IMG/VR virus record: IMGVR_UViG_3300006790_000035
Coordinates: 1-44,492 of that record
Source of the DNA: a virus
DNA length: 44,492 bases
Reading direction: 5' to 3' (one strand)
The position numbers were made by a program, and so were the translations under genes. Below the pieces are notes generated by a model that was given only the letters and a program-made list of their open reading frames with translations, ran no database searches and was not told the DNA's origin. How positions within the stretch are numbered: position 1 is the first letter of the stretch; each line of letters starts with the position of its first letter. Shown in pieces: positions 24,006 through 32,369 of this stretch.

Positions 24006-25759
24006 TGCGTTCCCACCAGGCTGTCGAGATAACCGGCAAGCCCCAGGCCAGGGACTTCCTCGGAAATGGCCAGACCAACGCCCATCACCGCAGCGACGGG
24101 CCCGTCGATCTTGTCCAGCGAGTTCTTCTTGTCGGGCACGTAGTTGAGGTTCACGTCGAACCGCACCGAACAGTGCCCCATCATCCAGCTCATCACCGGA
24201 TGCCCCCCATGCTCCACCTTGCGGGCGAAGATCAGGCGCTCCAGTTCCTTGGTCGGCTCTCCCAGGGTCGCATGCCCCTGGCGCATCTCGACCATCTTTT
24301 CGGGATCGAGCCCGGCTTCCTGCAGATCGGCAATGAGCTTGCCGGCGTTCCACGGGTCGTACCCGAACAGTTGCAGGTCGAAATGCTTCCCGGCCTTAAG
24401 GACGGCGTCCATGACAAAATTCTGGTCGACAAAGTCACCGGGCGTCGTCTGGAGCGCGCCCTCGCGCACCCATTTGTGCCAGTCGACCCGCTTGTCCTCG
24501 GCGGCACGCGCATCGAGCGTGGCCTCCGGCACCCAGAACAGCGGAATGACCACCCACTCGGCGACATCGTCATCGGGCGGCAATACGATCATTACGCAGG
24601 TGATATCGCGCGTCGAGGACACGTCGCAGGTGAGGTAGGCCTTCCGGCCCTTGTGCGCCTCGTATAGCCGCCTCCAGCTTTCCGCATCCTTCGTGCAGGC
24701 AGCCCATTTTGAGCGCGGTATCCAGCCGACAACGCCATCCACCCAGATGTTGAGGTGATAGCACTTGAACACGGCCTCGGCGGCAGGCTTGCCCTTCGCC
24801 TTCTTGTGTTCGCCGCGCAGATAGTCGAGCGTCGGCGTTAACCCAAGGCTTGGATTGGCCTTGTGCCAGGTCGCCTCGTCTTCCCAGTCATCCTCGTCAT
24901 CGGCGCCGAAGAACACGACCAGCGTGGCCGGGTCGTCGAGATCGCCCCGGACGATCGCCATCGATTCTTCGAACCATTCATAGCCGACCCGGTTCTGCTT
25001 GCGGCCAGAGGTCGAAGCGTAGAGCTCAATCGGCTGCAGGCGAGCGCCGGTCCCCTGCCGGAGCGTGTCGGCCAGCTCCCGGGTCCGCCATTCGTGGATT
25101 TCGTCGCCAACGATCACCGTGGGCGACCGGCCATGCTTGCCGTCCGGAGCGCCGGTCAGCAGCTGGCAAAGCGCCGAGGTCTGGCGAATGAAGATGCCCT
25201 TGTCGGTGTTGATGACGCGCTCGTTGCCTTGCTCGTCTTCCTTCAGCCCTTTCGCCTTGTCGATGATCGCCTGCATCTTGGCGAACGGGATTCGGCCCTG
25301 GTCTTCGTTGCGGCCAAAAACGAAGCCCTGGGCGCCGGAGATCGGTTCCATGACAAAAAAAAGTACCGCGAGCGCTGCCAGAAATTCGCTCTTGCCGTTC
25401 TTGCGCGGTATCCACAGGTCCAGCCGGCGGAACAGACGCACGTGCTCGATTTTCGGCTCGTGGGTCCAGGGGTCGAGCACCTCAATCGGCTTCTTCCAGC
25501 CGACCAGCAGCCGAACTGCTATCTCCTGCCAGGCCAGTAGCTTGAACGGTACGCCGTCGAAGCGGTCATCGGTCAGCCGGAAGATTTCCGGCCAGCGGTC
25601 GACGACCTTGTCCGCCTTCCTGTGGTCGAACCATGCGCCCGGCACCAGCTCGGCCGCGCGCCAGGCACGGATGGCCCAGCGGTAGCGCGGATCATCCTCG
25701 ACCGCCTTGAGCCAGGCCGGAAGCCCCTCATACCCGACCGGCAATGCCGTCGCGGTCAC
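24002..25759 (-). CDS. terL: Terminase large subunit
   Basis: A 585-residue protein of the Terminase_1 (YmfN/HK97-like) group. Walker A is PRKNGKS (residues 118-124), Walker B is VIVGDEIHEW (near 230), and the coupling motif ASTSGR follows. The nuclease half has YLTCDVSSTRDITC and FGYDPWNAGKLIADL with the expected acidic residues. The protein cuts concatemers and pumps DNA into proheads. Its ATG overlaps the small-subunit stop. An HNH gene two genes upstream is typical of cos-packaging relatives of HK97. Confidence 0.94.
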   Translation of the reverse strand: MTATALPVGYEGLPAWLKAVEDDPRYRWAIRAWRAAELVPGAWFDHRKADKVVDRWPEIFRLTDDRFDGVPFKLLAWQEIAVRLLVGWKKPIEVLDPWTHEPKIEHVRLFRRLDLWIPRKNGKSEFLAALAVLFFVMEPISGAQGFVFGRNEDQGRIPFAKMQAIIDKAKGLKEDEQGNERVINTDKGIFIRQTSALCQLLTGAPDGKHGRSPTVIVGDEIHEWRTRELADTLRQGTGARLQPIELYASTSGRKQNRVGYEWFEESMAIVRGDLDDPATLVVFFGADDEDDWEDEATWHKANPSLGLTPTLDYLRGEHKKAKGKPAAEAVFKCYHLNIWVDGVVGWIPRSKWAACTKDAESWRRLYEAHKGRKAYLTCDVSSTRDITCVMIVLPPDDDVAEWVVIPLFWVPEATLDARAAEDKRVDWHKWVREGALQTTPGDFVDQNFVMDAVLKAGKHFDLQLFGYDPWNAGKLIADLQEAGLDPEKMVEMRQGHATLGEPTKELERLIFARKVEHGGHPVMSWMMGHCSVRFDVNLNYVPDKKNSLDKIDGPVAAVMGVGLAISEEVPGLGLAGYLDSLVGTQ

Positions 25760-26379
25760 TGGATCCTCGTGCCAGGCGGCGGGCTGTCGGTGTCGCTCAT
25801 CAGCGACATCGGGTCAGAACCCTGCCCGTCCGGCTTGCGTTCGGGCTCTCGCATGCCGCCTCCATGCAGCGGCAGCTTGCCCTGGGACGCGTTGAATGTC
25901 TCGACACGGGTCATGTCGCTGTTCGACCGCGGCGTGAAACCGAATTCATGCTCCATCAGGCGTAGCTCGACGCCCACCTTCTGCATGAAGTCGACGCTAG
26001 GATGTGTCCGGAAGACGGTATTGCCGTCGCCCTTCGTCACTTTGACCGTCACGCCGCCGCGCGGCAGATCGCGCCGCATCTGCTCCATTGCCTCGGTCCA
26101 CTTCTGCGTCAGCGCACAGTAGCGCGCCAAGGCCGAGCGATAGCCTGGACGCCAACGGCCGCTGGCACGCAGCACGTCGACCAGCTCTCGCCAGAGATCG
26201 ATCGCCACTTTCCAGTGCGCCGGTGCGGCAGAAAAGAACCTTGGCAAATCCGGCGAGCCAGGCGCCGCATCTTCTGCGCTCGCGACCGCCGCGTCGATTT
26301 CGGCCTCGACCTGCTTGCGCCGTTTGCCCGGAAACCCCTTGGCGGCTTGCAGATGCGGATCATCCTTCCTGCGCGCCAT
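25756..26379 (-). CDS. terS: Terminase small subunit, P27 family
   Basis: A 207-residue protein starting MARRKDDPHLQAAKGFPGKR. It has the P27-type centre: APAHWKVAIDLWRELVDVLR, YRSALARYCALTQKWTEAME and THPSVDFMQKVGVELRLMEH, then EFGFTPRSNSDMTRV. The last 50 residues are disordered and rich in Pro and Gly. It should recognise the packaging site and recruit the large subunit. The ATG at 26379 has only a weak ribosome-binding site; the frame stays open upstream but encodes Lys/Arg-rich sequence I consider unlikely. Confidence 0.88.
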   Translation of the reverse strand: MARRKDDPHLQAAKGFPGKRRKQVEAEIDAAVASAEDAAPGSPDLPRFFSAAPAHWKVAIDLWRELVDVLRASGRWRPGYRSALARYCALTQKWTEAMEQMRRDLPRGGVTVKVTKGDGNTVFRTHPSVDFMQKVGVELRLMEHEFGFTPRSNSDMTRVETFNASQGKLPLHGGGMREPERKPDGQGSDPMSLMSDTDSPPPGTRIQ

Positions 26380-26496
26380 GAGCCAACCCGTCTCGATTGC
26401 TGGAAAAAAATATAAACGCCGAAATTTCGCGCGCCGTTTTTTTGTATTGACCCGCCGGTCCGGCAAGCGAGACCGCCGACTTTTGACCGCCCCCCC

Positions 26497-26895
26497 CTAC
26501 TGCCGAAGCTGCTCGGCCAGCCGCAGCGCGACCGGACTGTCGAGCCAGAGATCGGCCAACGCGATTTCCCCGCGCAACCACATCAACTCAAGCCGTTGCT
26601 TGACCACATCGTGGTGCCAACGACACGACGACTGCCAATGACTGGTGTCCCAGAACTTCGCCTGGTCGCCTTTGTGTGGCTCCACGTGATCGGTCAGCTC
26701 GGCTGCAACAACGAAACCAGCAGCCTCGCAACCACGGCAAAGTGGATGACGACGGCGATGCGAACGCGCCGCCTTGTCCCATCGCGTGTCGTAGCCGCGT
26801 TCGCGCGCTGAGCCACGCCGATTGTCGAACGATCTGTTCTGTTCCTGACGAGAGGGCTGGGATCGCAGGCGGAAGCGCTTCGGCGAAGAAGCCAT
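26497..26895 (-). CDS. HNH endonuclease next to terminase
   Basis: A 132-residue protein. The core is HPLCRGCEAAG (Cys53 and Cys56), ELTDHVEPHKGD (Asp69-His70), then WQSSCRWHHDVVKQ (Cys91, His94 and His95), a zinc-bound beta-beta-alpha-metal nuclease. An HNH protein encoded beside terminase is required for specific cos cleavage in HK97-type phages, so I infer a packaging role. The N-terminus is basic. The ATG at 26895 follows GGGGTGTGGGC. Confidence 0.85.
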   Translation of the reverse strand: MASSPKRFRLRSQPSRQEQNRSFDNRRGSARERGYDTRWDKAARSHRRRHPLCRGCEAAGFVVAAELTDHVEPHKGDQAKFWDTSHWQSSCRWHHDVVKQRLELMWLRGEIALADLWLDSPVALRLAEQLRQ

Positions 26896-26917
26896 GCCCA
26901 CACCCCGGAAACAACAA

Positions 26918-26944
26918 AGGCGCCGCGGGTTTCCCGAAGCGCCT
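26918..26944 (-). terminator. Terminator-like hairpin before the HNH gene
   Basis: On the minus strand AGGCGC pairs with GCGCCT, with an inner TTCGGG/CCCG(C)G pairing, followed by TTGTTGTTT. It lies between the 26986-27573 gene and the HNH nuclease gene. Confidence 0.6.
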
Positions 26945-26985
26945 ATCTGCAGACCTGATTTGTTGTGGTGAAGCTATGTCAATTT

Positions 26986-27573
26986 TTACGGAGCCGTCAA
27001 CACCCCTTCTTTCTTCTCCCAAGGGCGCGCCGCAACCTCCGGCCCGATGGCCTCATGGTCGACCATCTCTGCGTTGAGCAGCGGCACCAGGTCGACCAGG
27101 GCATAGCGCCACACATCATAGGCCCGGCGCGCCTCCTCGACCTCGACCGGGTCTACACCTTCAAGCACCGGCGGCGCATAACCGATGAAGCCCTTCTTGG
27201 CATCGCTGTCGATATAGAGCTTCTTCGGGTGGCCATTCCTGTCGACCTGGTCGATCCACCGGCCCGGCCCCTCCTCAATCCAGTCGGGTCGCGTCGCGTT
27301 GCGAGCATGCTTGATCACCAGCACCCAGGCGTCGGAAGGCAACGCCATCACCGCGTCGTAGATCACCGCTGCATCCTCATGGCACTGGACCGCCATGTGC
27401 ATCGCCCCAGCCGATGACGTTTGCACCCGACACCCCAACGCCAGTATCTGCGCCAGATTGCTTTCGGGTGACGCACTCAACCCCGACGGCATTAACCGCG
27501 CCGCCACAGCCTCGATCTTCTGGTCACGAAACGCCCAGATCAACAGGTCTTCTACGTCCATTGCCTTTGGCAT
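26986..27573 (-). CDS. Phage protein of unknown function before the packaging genes
   Basis: A 195-residue protein starting MPKAMDVEDLLIWAFRDQKI. Recognisable but uncharacterised phrases are AAVIYDAVMALPSDAWVLVI, KHARNATRPDW and VEEARRAYDVWRYALVDLVP. Similar proteins stand just before HNH and terminase genes in many Rhizobiales phages. No domain or catalytic motif is visible. GGGAGG lies 10 bases before the ATG. The long control region upstream suggests it is the first gene of a transcription unit; a regulatory or packaging-related role is only an inference. Confidence 0.7.
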   Translation of the reverse strand: MPKAMDVEDLLIWAFRDQKIEAVAARLMPSGLSASPESNLAQILALGCRVQTSSAGAMHMAVQCHEDAAVIYDAVMALPSDAWVLVIKHARNATRPDWIEEGPGRWIDQVDRNGHPKKLYIDSDAKKGFIGYAPPVLEGVDPVEVEEARRAYDVWRYALVDLVPLLNAEMVDHEAIGPEVAARPWEKKEGVLTAP

Positions 27574-27603
27574 TAGAGCCAAACCTCCCTTTGGGATGGT
27601 TCT

Positions 27604-27627
27604 GGGATATTCAGAAGGGAATATCCC
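27604..27627. repeat. Perfect 9-bp inverted repeat, possible operator
   Basis: GGGATATTC, six bases, then GAATATCCC. It lies 31 bases upstream of the gene starting at 27573 and could be a dimer-binding site or leader hairpin. No T run follows on either strand, so it is unlikely to be a terminator. Confidence 0.6.
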
Positions 27628-27858
27628 CCGGAAAAAGCGAAGCGATCAGAGGGTGTTATAGAGGGTGGAACACTCGGGACGGTCTGCCGTGACACATAAG
27701 GACAATTTCAGCCCCAGACCCCAATGGAAACACCCCACACCCCTTCCCCCATACTATACGCGAGCGGGCACAGTCCCGACCCTCCCAAATTCGGCGCAAA
27801 GCGTTGATTTGGCTATTGTAATTGGATTGGGACTTTTGCATTCACCATCCCGCAAATC

Positions 27859-27902
27859 TCCCAAACCTCTATCGCGCCGCGTGAGCGGCGGGAGGTTTGG
27901 GA
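27859..27902. repeat. Long nested inverted repeat
   Basis: The outer arms TCCCAAACCTC and GAGGTTTGGGA (11 bp, perfect) enclose an inner CGCCGC-GTGA-GCGGCG hairpin with a GNRA-type loop. On the plus strand TTTTCTCTTG follows after five bases, so it could terminate rightward transcription. On the minus strand no T run follows. Confidence 0.7.
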
Positions 27903-27986
27903 CTGCCTTTTCTCTTGTCTGAGGGGGTGCGGGGGCGCAGGCGCAGGGGCGGCGAATCGTCCCTGCGGGGCTCTATGGGCGAAGGG

Positions 27987-28742
27987 TCAGCCCATCATCT
28001 CGCTGATATGCTTGAGGCGAATGCCCAGATATTGGACGGTGTTCGAGGTGGTCTTGCGCTGCCCCAGCTCGGCCATGCAGCGCCCGAAGGCCGCCATGGT
28101 CATGCCAGGCCCGTTCTGCTTGGCCAGCCATTGCTCAAAATCGCGGTAGAGCACCGAGGCTTGCACGCGGCTGGATCGATCCTCGGCCGTGCGCTCGGCC
28201 AGCCATTGCCGAACAAAGTCAATCCCTTGCAGTGCCCCGCCGCGCATGGGTGGCGGCTCCTCCAGGCCAGTGGGCAGGCCGAGAACGCTCCACAGCGCCT
28301 GCGCCGCCTTGCGGCCTGCGGTCAATCGGGCCTCGCGCACCAGCTGGATTTTGGCCCCGATCGCCTCCCAGTCGAAGGTCTCGGCGGGGTCCGGGGTATA
28401 GCGGCCGGTCTTGCGGATCTGCGGCAGCAGCTCGGCCGTCACCCATTTGCGGAAGCGATGCGCCGGCGAGCCGGGCGTGGTGGCCTGGCGGGAGCGCAGG
28501 ATCAGGGTGTAGAGCCCGCCTTCCGTGACGAGCAGCATCTCTTGGTCTCCAGAGGGGGTAGGGATTAAACCCCTACCCTTCTCATCATCATCGAGTGGCT
28601 CGACAGCATCGGAAGGGTCCTTGATTGCCAGGACTGCGCACACATCCTTGGCAACAAACCAGGGCTCGCCCTCACGCAGCACCACGCGCACGGCATGGCT
28701 TTGCCCATCATCCTCGAACACGAAATTCTGTAGACTTGTCAT
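27987..28742 (-). CDS. BRO-N domain antirepressor
   Basis: A 251-residue protein. Residues 1-115 are a BRO-N domain (VRVVLREGEPWFVAKDVCAV, LAIKDPSDAVEPLDDDEKG, LLVTEGGLYTLILRSRQA, FRKWVTAELLPQIRKTG). The C-terminal part has RVQASVLYRDFEQWLAKQNG and MTMAAFGRCMAELGQRKTTS, which resembles the small winged-helix domain at the end of D5-like phage primases. BRO-N proteins usually oppose the phage repressor or bind DNA during the lytic switch. Its start overlaps the previous gene by ATGA. Confidence 0.85.
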   Translation of the reverse strand: MTSLQNFVFEDDGQSHAVRVVLREGEPWFVAKDVCAVLAIKDPSDAVEPLDDDEKGRGLIPTPSGDQEMLLVTEGGLYTLILRSRQATTPGSPAHRFRKWVTAELLPQIRKTGRYTPDPAETFDWEAIGAKIQLVREARLTAGRKAAQALWSVLGLPTGLEEPPPMRGGALQGIDFVRQWLAERTAEDRSSRVQASVLYRDFEQWLAKQNGPGMTMAAFGRCMAELGQRKTTSNTVQYLGIRLKHISEMMG

Positions 28743-29044
28743 GCGTCACTCCTTTCCACGTCCAGTTCACGACAGATGCTGTCCAGCATGTGGTTGAAGG
28801 CCTGCGCCTCTTCCGCCTTGGCCTTGGTGATCGCGCGCGATCCCGGCCGGAATTCGCGGCGCAGCGTGCGCAGCCGCACCGTGGTCCAGCGCCATTGCTG
28901 CATGGCCGCCATCAGCGGCGCCGATATGGTCAGCGGGTCGGGAAGCGGCGCGGGGGCCGGTGCGGCAACGGTGGGCAGCGCCACCAAAGGCGCGGCGGCG
29001 AGGCCGGAGAGAACAGTACGGCGGGAAAGGGGCAATTTACCCAT
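28739..29044 (-). CDS. Small protein with a twin-arginine signal sequence
   Basis: A 101-residue protein. The N-terminus LSRRTVLSGLAAAPLVALPT followed by VAAPAPAPLP has the Tat consensus (S-R-R-x-hydrophobic), a hydrophobic core and an Ala-rich cleavage region. The remaining 60 residues are helical (WRWTTVRLRTLRREFRPGSR, EEAQAFNHMLDSICRELDVE). AAGGAGA precedes the ATG. Exported proteins are unexpected among replication and switch genes; it overlaps the antirepressor gene by 4 bases. Function unknown. Confidence 0.65.
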   Translation of the reverse strand: MGKLPLSRRTVLSGLAAAPLVALPTVAAPAPAPLPDPLTISAPLMAAMQQWRWTTVRLRTLRREFRPGSRAITKAKAEEAQAFNHMLDSICRELDVERSDA

Positions 29045-29170
29045 GGCGGGTCTCCTTCGGTTCGAATGAACCCGGCGACCCCCTGCAAATGGGGTGGCCG
29101 GGCGACAGCAGGTTTGCAGACCGGCCCGAAGGAACCGGCAGGCCCGAAGGCCTCCCACTGCGCCCGACCA

Positions 29171-29210
29171 TAACAAAACCGCGCCCGGCGAACGGGTCGC
29201 GGCGCGGTTT
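29171..29210 (-). terminator. Intrinsic terminator after the helicase gene
   Basis: On the minus strand AAACCGCGCC pairs with GGCGCGGTTT (10 bp, perfect) with a 15-base loop, followed by TGTTAT after the T run of the stem. It closes the 38971-29308 early operon. The rest of the 263-base gap (29045-29307) has no gene I can support. Confidence 0.7.
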
Positions 29211-29307
29211 GGGCGCCTTCGGACGAACGGGCTGCAAATCCCGGCCGATGTCTCCACCGGCAGGCTCAACATGCGCCTATTTGTCCGAAAATTCAAGTGC
29301 GCCATCA

Positions 29308-31146
29308 TCAGTACCCCGGGTCGTCCTTGTGGCGTTTGGGAGGGCCGTCGGCCGTCGTGCCGGCCAGGTCGTCGCGCAGGCGAATGTCGACATAATAGTA
29401 GAAATTGGACCGGGTCTTCTGGAAGCCCAGGTCATTGAGCCGGTCGCCAAAGCTGCGATTGCTGGCGGCCTTGAGCTGGTTGGTCTCGCACCAGCGCAGA
29501 TACGCCTTGTAGAGATCGCCCGCCTGTACCTTGGCCTTTTCGGTGGGGTCGACCTTCTCGATCGCCACCTCGGCAAAGACGCCGACATTGTCGCGCTCCT
29601 GCCGGTAGTCCTGGGCGAAGGCCTTGGCTTCATTGGGCGTGAAATAGTCCAGCCCGTGGGTGAGGTAGAGCAAGGCGCCCTCGATCAGCCAGTTGAGCAC
29701 ACCCGAACGCTCGGCATCGAGCCGCGCCGCCAGTTCGGTAGGCGCCATGCGCTCGCCTTCAGGAATCGTCACGCCCCAGATGATGAACAGGAAGCGCCGC
29801 CAGATGCCCTCGTCGGTCCCCGAGATGGCAGGCTTGTTGTTGCCCGACAGCATGGGCGTGAACTGCGGCATGAACTCGAAGAAATCCTTGTTGAGGAACC
29901 GCGCGAGGATCTTCGTGCCACCCGTGAGCGCCTTGATCAGCTCTTCGCGCAGCGGCGTGTTCTTGGGCAATTCCTCGATCGTCACCAGGCGGGCGTTGTG
30001 CAGCCGGGCGATGTCGGGATTGGCCTGCTGGCCCCCGCGCTGCCCGTCCCCGGTGATGGTTTCTGGCGAGGCAATCTGCCGATAGCTGCCACCGAGGCGG
30101 CCGATCAGCTCGAAAAACGCGCTCTTGCCGTTGGCGCCCTTGCCATAGTGATAGAACAGCCGCTGCTCGTCATTGCCACCAAACAGCAACGCCACGGCCG
30201 TCGACACCTGGATAAAGGTGCGCCAGCGCAACTCGGGCTGCACCTTGGCCATGAAGGTCTCGTGGAAGAACGGCGCCTCGGCCTCGGCGTGATATTCGAC
30301 CTCGGCAATTTTGGTGATGAGATCGGCCCGGTTATGCTCGCGGAATTCGAAGCGGCCGATCTTGCGCACACCGCCCTCTGGCTGATCCGGGTCGATCTCG
30401 CGCCAGAAGCGCAGCGTGCCATTGGCAACGTTGAACAGGTAATGGTCAGCATCGAGCTGCTCGATCGGCAGTGCCTGGAGCGACTGGGCCTGTTCCAGCA
30501 TGGCCTTGGTCCGGGTGATGTTCCCCGACGACACGGCAAAGCTCAGGCGCGATGAGCGGCGCTTGCTCAGCGCCGTCATGATTTCGGTTGCGGTCTTGAT
30601 GACCCGCTCCTCGGCCGCGCTCAGATCGTCCTTCTTGCGCAGCAATTCCTTGGAGCGATCGAGAATGGCCTTCTGCTTGTCACTGGCCTCGAGCTCGACG
30701 GCCTCGAGCTTGATCTTGTCCACCACCATCTGGGCGAGCAGACGCACCTCGAGATCCGCCTCGTCGCGCGCCCAGTGGGTTCCGCGCCAGTAAAGCCAGC
30801 CTAGGCCGGTCACATAGCGCAGGTTCTCTCCGAACCAGGCGACCAGGCGGCGCCCATTGTCGCGATCGTTCTGGTCCAGCGCTGCACACCAGCGGATGAT
30901 AATGCGTTCGGCTTCGGCCAGGTCATCATTGCTGCCAAAATCCTCCGGGCCGTCCAGCACATCGGAATCGTCCGGCCCCGGATCGTCGCTATCCGGCTTG
31001 GGCGGCGTCTCGGCCTTCGTCTTGCCCCTGCTGCCGCGCTTCGGCTTGGTCTCGCTCTTGCCACCATCGACCACGGTGAGCGTCACCTTGGTCTGCTTTT
31101 TGGCAGCCTTCTTGACCGGATTTTCGTCGTCGGGTGTATCAGTCAT
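29308..31146 (-). CDS. D5/P4-type phage helicase (SF3) of the replication module
   Basis: A 612-residue protein. The first 65 residues are a charged, disordered linker. A D5_N-like middle follows (ERIIIRWCAALDQNDRDNGR, VANGTLRFWR). The SF3 ATPase has Walker A YHYGKGANGKSAFF (near residue 340), Walker B RLVTIEELPKN and the motif FTPMLSGNNKPAI. The final 110 residues contain a winged-helix-like Primase_C region (LYKAYLRWCETNQLKAASNR, DRLNDLGFQKTRSNF). It should unwind the phage origin as a ring. Its ATG overlaps the primase stop by 4 bases. Confidence 0.92.
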   Translation of the reverse strand: MTDTPDDENPVKKAAKKQTKVTLTVVDGGKSETKPKRGSRGKTKAETPPKPDSDDPGPDDSDVLDGPEDFGSNDDLAEAERIIIRWCAALDQNDRDNGRRLVAWFGENLRYVTGLGWLYWRGTHWARDEADLEVRLLAQMVVDKIKLEAVELEASDKQKAILDRSKELLRKKDDLSAAEERVIKTATEIMTALSKRRSSRLSFAVSSGNITRTKAMLEQAQSLQALPIEQLDADHYLFNVANGTLRFWREIDPDQPEGGVRKIGRFEFREHNRADLITKIAEVEYHAEAEAPFFHETFMAKVQPELRWRTFIQVSTAVALLFGGNDEQRLFYHYGKGANGKSAFFELIGRLGGSYRQIASPETITGDGQRGGQQANPDIARLHNARLVTIEELPKNTPLREELIKALTGGTKILARFLNKDFFEFMPQFTPMLSGNNKPAISGTDEGIWRRFLFIIWGVTIPEGERMAPTELAARLDAERSGVLNWLIEGALLYLTHGLDYFTPNEAKAFAQDYRQERDNVGVFAEVAIEKVDPTEKAKVQAGDLYKAYLRWCETNQLKAASNRSFGDRLNDLGFQKTRSNFYYYVDIRLRDDLAGTTADGPPKRHKDDPGY

Positions 31147-32369
31147 CGCGGTTGGCCTGGGCCAGAGCCTGGGGGCGAGAGGCTCACCCGCACCAGGTCA
31201 TTGAGGTCTTTGCCATCCCCGATCGGCTCGACAAAGCGAACCTCGAGCGGCGGCAGTTCGGGGTTCTCGGCACGCGCGGCCTCGCGCAGCGCCAGGGCAC
31301 GGCGCAGCCCCCGCGTCACCTTCTCCACCGTCCTGGTTTCCGGTTCGTCGCTGTCGCAGAGATAGACCAGCTCGGTGCACCACTCGGGCGGCACGAAACA
31401 GTCGCGATCGTCGAGGTTCGGCTGGTCTTCATGGCGCTTGCCATCCATGCCGAGCAGCGCACGGCCGGCCATGTTGCCCAGGTCCACCCCGGCCCAATAG
31501 GCCGTGCCGGGCTCGAAATTGTGCCGCAGCATGGTGAGCGTGGTTTCGATGCCCTCGCCCATCACGATGCGCGTCGCGCCCTTGGGCTGGAACAGCTTGA
31601 TGGCGCCACCCTTCTTGCTGCCGCGCACCTTCTTGGCGGGCAGCGCCATCGGCGCGCCATCCTTGTCGGTCTTGGTCGGGTGAAACAATTGCACCTTGCC
31701 ATTGGGCTGGCTGAGATCGATCCAGGTCTGGTGCACCGCGCCGAATGATCCATCCGCCAACACCACGGCCGCCACCATGCAGGGGCCGGTGTGGATCGTC
31801 GGATAGCTCTTGCGGCCGTTCTCGCCTTCGACCTCGACGACATAGGGATGCGCCGCGATTTCGCGGATCAGCACCCGATCGAGCTTCACGCCGATGCCGC
31901 GCAGCGCCAGATAGTCCGCCACCCCGCCAGCACCTTCCGGCTGTGGCTCGGTCGTGCGTTCCCAGATGGAAAGACCTTCATTGATCGCCCGCAGCCGGCG
32001 CTTTTCTTCCTCGGCCGCGCGCTCACGCTCACGCCGTTCCGCCTCCTGGTGGATGCGCGCCTGTTCCTCGGCCGAGATCGGATCGGCCACCGTGCGGCCG
32101 GTGATCAGCTCGCAGGCCTTCACGAACTTGACGTTCTCGGTCTTCATCACCAGGTCGATCACGCCGCCGCCGGCCAGACCGCACTGGCGGCAGTTGAAGG
32201 TGTTCTTGGTCGTATGGATGGCGAAGCGATCCGTGCCGCCGCAATTGGGGCATGGCCCGGCCTTGTCGGTCCCCGGCCCGAGCTTCCAGCCTTTGAACGT
32301 CGCCCAGCTCCAGCAGGTGACGGCCTCGGCCTCTTCCTTGAGGGTCTGCAGTTCGAGGGGCAGGCTCAT
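31143..32369 (-). CDS. DNA primase with zinc finger and Toprim domain
   Basis: A 408-residue protein. The zinc ribbon has Cys40, Cys43, Cys60 and Cys63 (CPNCGG ... CRQCG). A charged helical linker follows (about 95-135). The Toprim part has RIVMGEGIETTLTML (catalytic Glu) and ELVYLCDSDEPE (DxD). Gp4-type phage primases have this layout. The C-terminal residues SPPGSGPGQPR are encoded by a 22-bp sequence that is repeated elsewhere in the prophage. Starts overlap with both neighbours by ATGA. With the helicase it forms the replication pair. Confidence 0.92.
   Translation of the reverse strand: MSLPLELQTLKEEAEAVTCWSWATFKGWKLGPGTDKAGPCPNCGGTDRFAIHTTKNTFNCRQCGLAGGGVIDLVMKTENVKFVKACELITGRTVADPISAEEQARIHQEAERRERERAAEEEKRRLRAINEGLSIWERTTEPQPEGAGGVADYLALRGIGVKLDRVLIREIAAHPYVVEVEGENGRKSYPTIHTGPCMVAAVVLADGSFGAVHQTWIDLSQPNGKVQLFHPTKTDKDGAPMALPAKKVRGSKKGGAIKLFQPKGATRIVMGEGIETTLTMLRHNFEPGTAYWAGVDLGNMAGRALLGMDGKRHEDQPNLDDRDCFVPPEWCTELVYLCDSDEPETRTVEKVTRGLRRALALREAARAENPELPPLEVRFVEPIGDGKDLNDLVRVSLSPPGSGPGQPR
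31148..31169. repeat. 22-bp interspersed repeat, copy 1
   Basis: GCGGTTGG, CC, then TGGGCCAGAGCC. It lies at the junction of the primase and helicase genes. Two more copies, differing only at the two middle bases, lie at 39220 and 39304. Confidence 0.7.

Larger units (their letters stand above)
27574..27986. promoter_or_regulatory. 413-base non-coding control region between early and packaging genes
   Basis: No convincing gene on either strand. It holds two inverted repeats (27604-27627 and 27859-27902, listed separately) and an AT-rich patch at about 27803-27840 inside GC-rich DNA. A TACAAT (minus strand, 27820-27815) could be a -10 for leftward late transcription, though no good -35 is visible. 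This is the largest leftward gap between replication and packaging genes. It is a candidate for the late promoter and perhaps for a replication origin. Confidence 0.5.

Noticed and set aside
29045-29307. Open frames in the gap after the helicase gene
   Set aside because: They are Arg/Pro-rich, run through the terminator hairpin and lack ribosome-binding sites.
28960-30555. 531-codon plus-strand frame opposite the helicase gene
   Set aside because: It is antisense to the SF3 helicase with intact Walker motifs and contains no recognisable domain.
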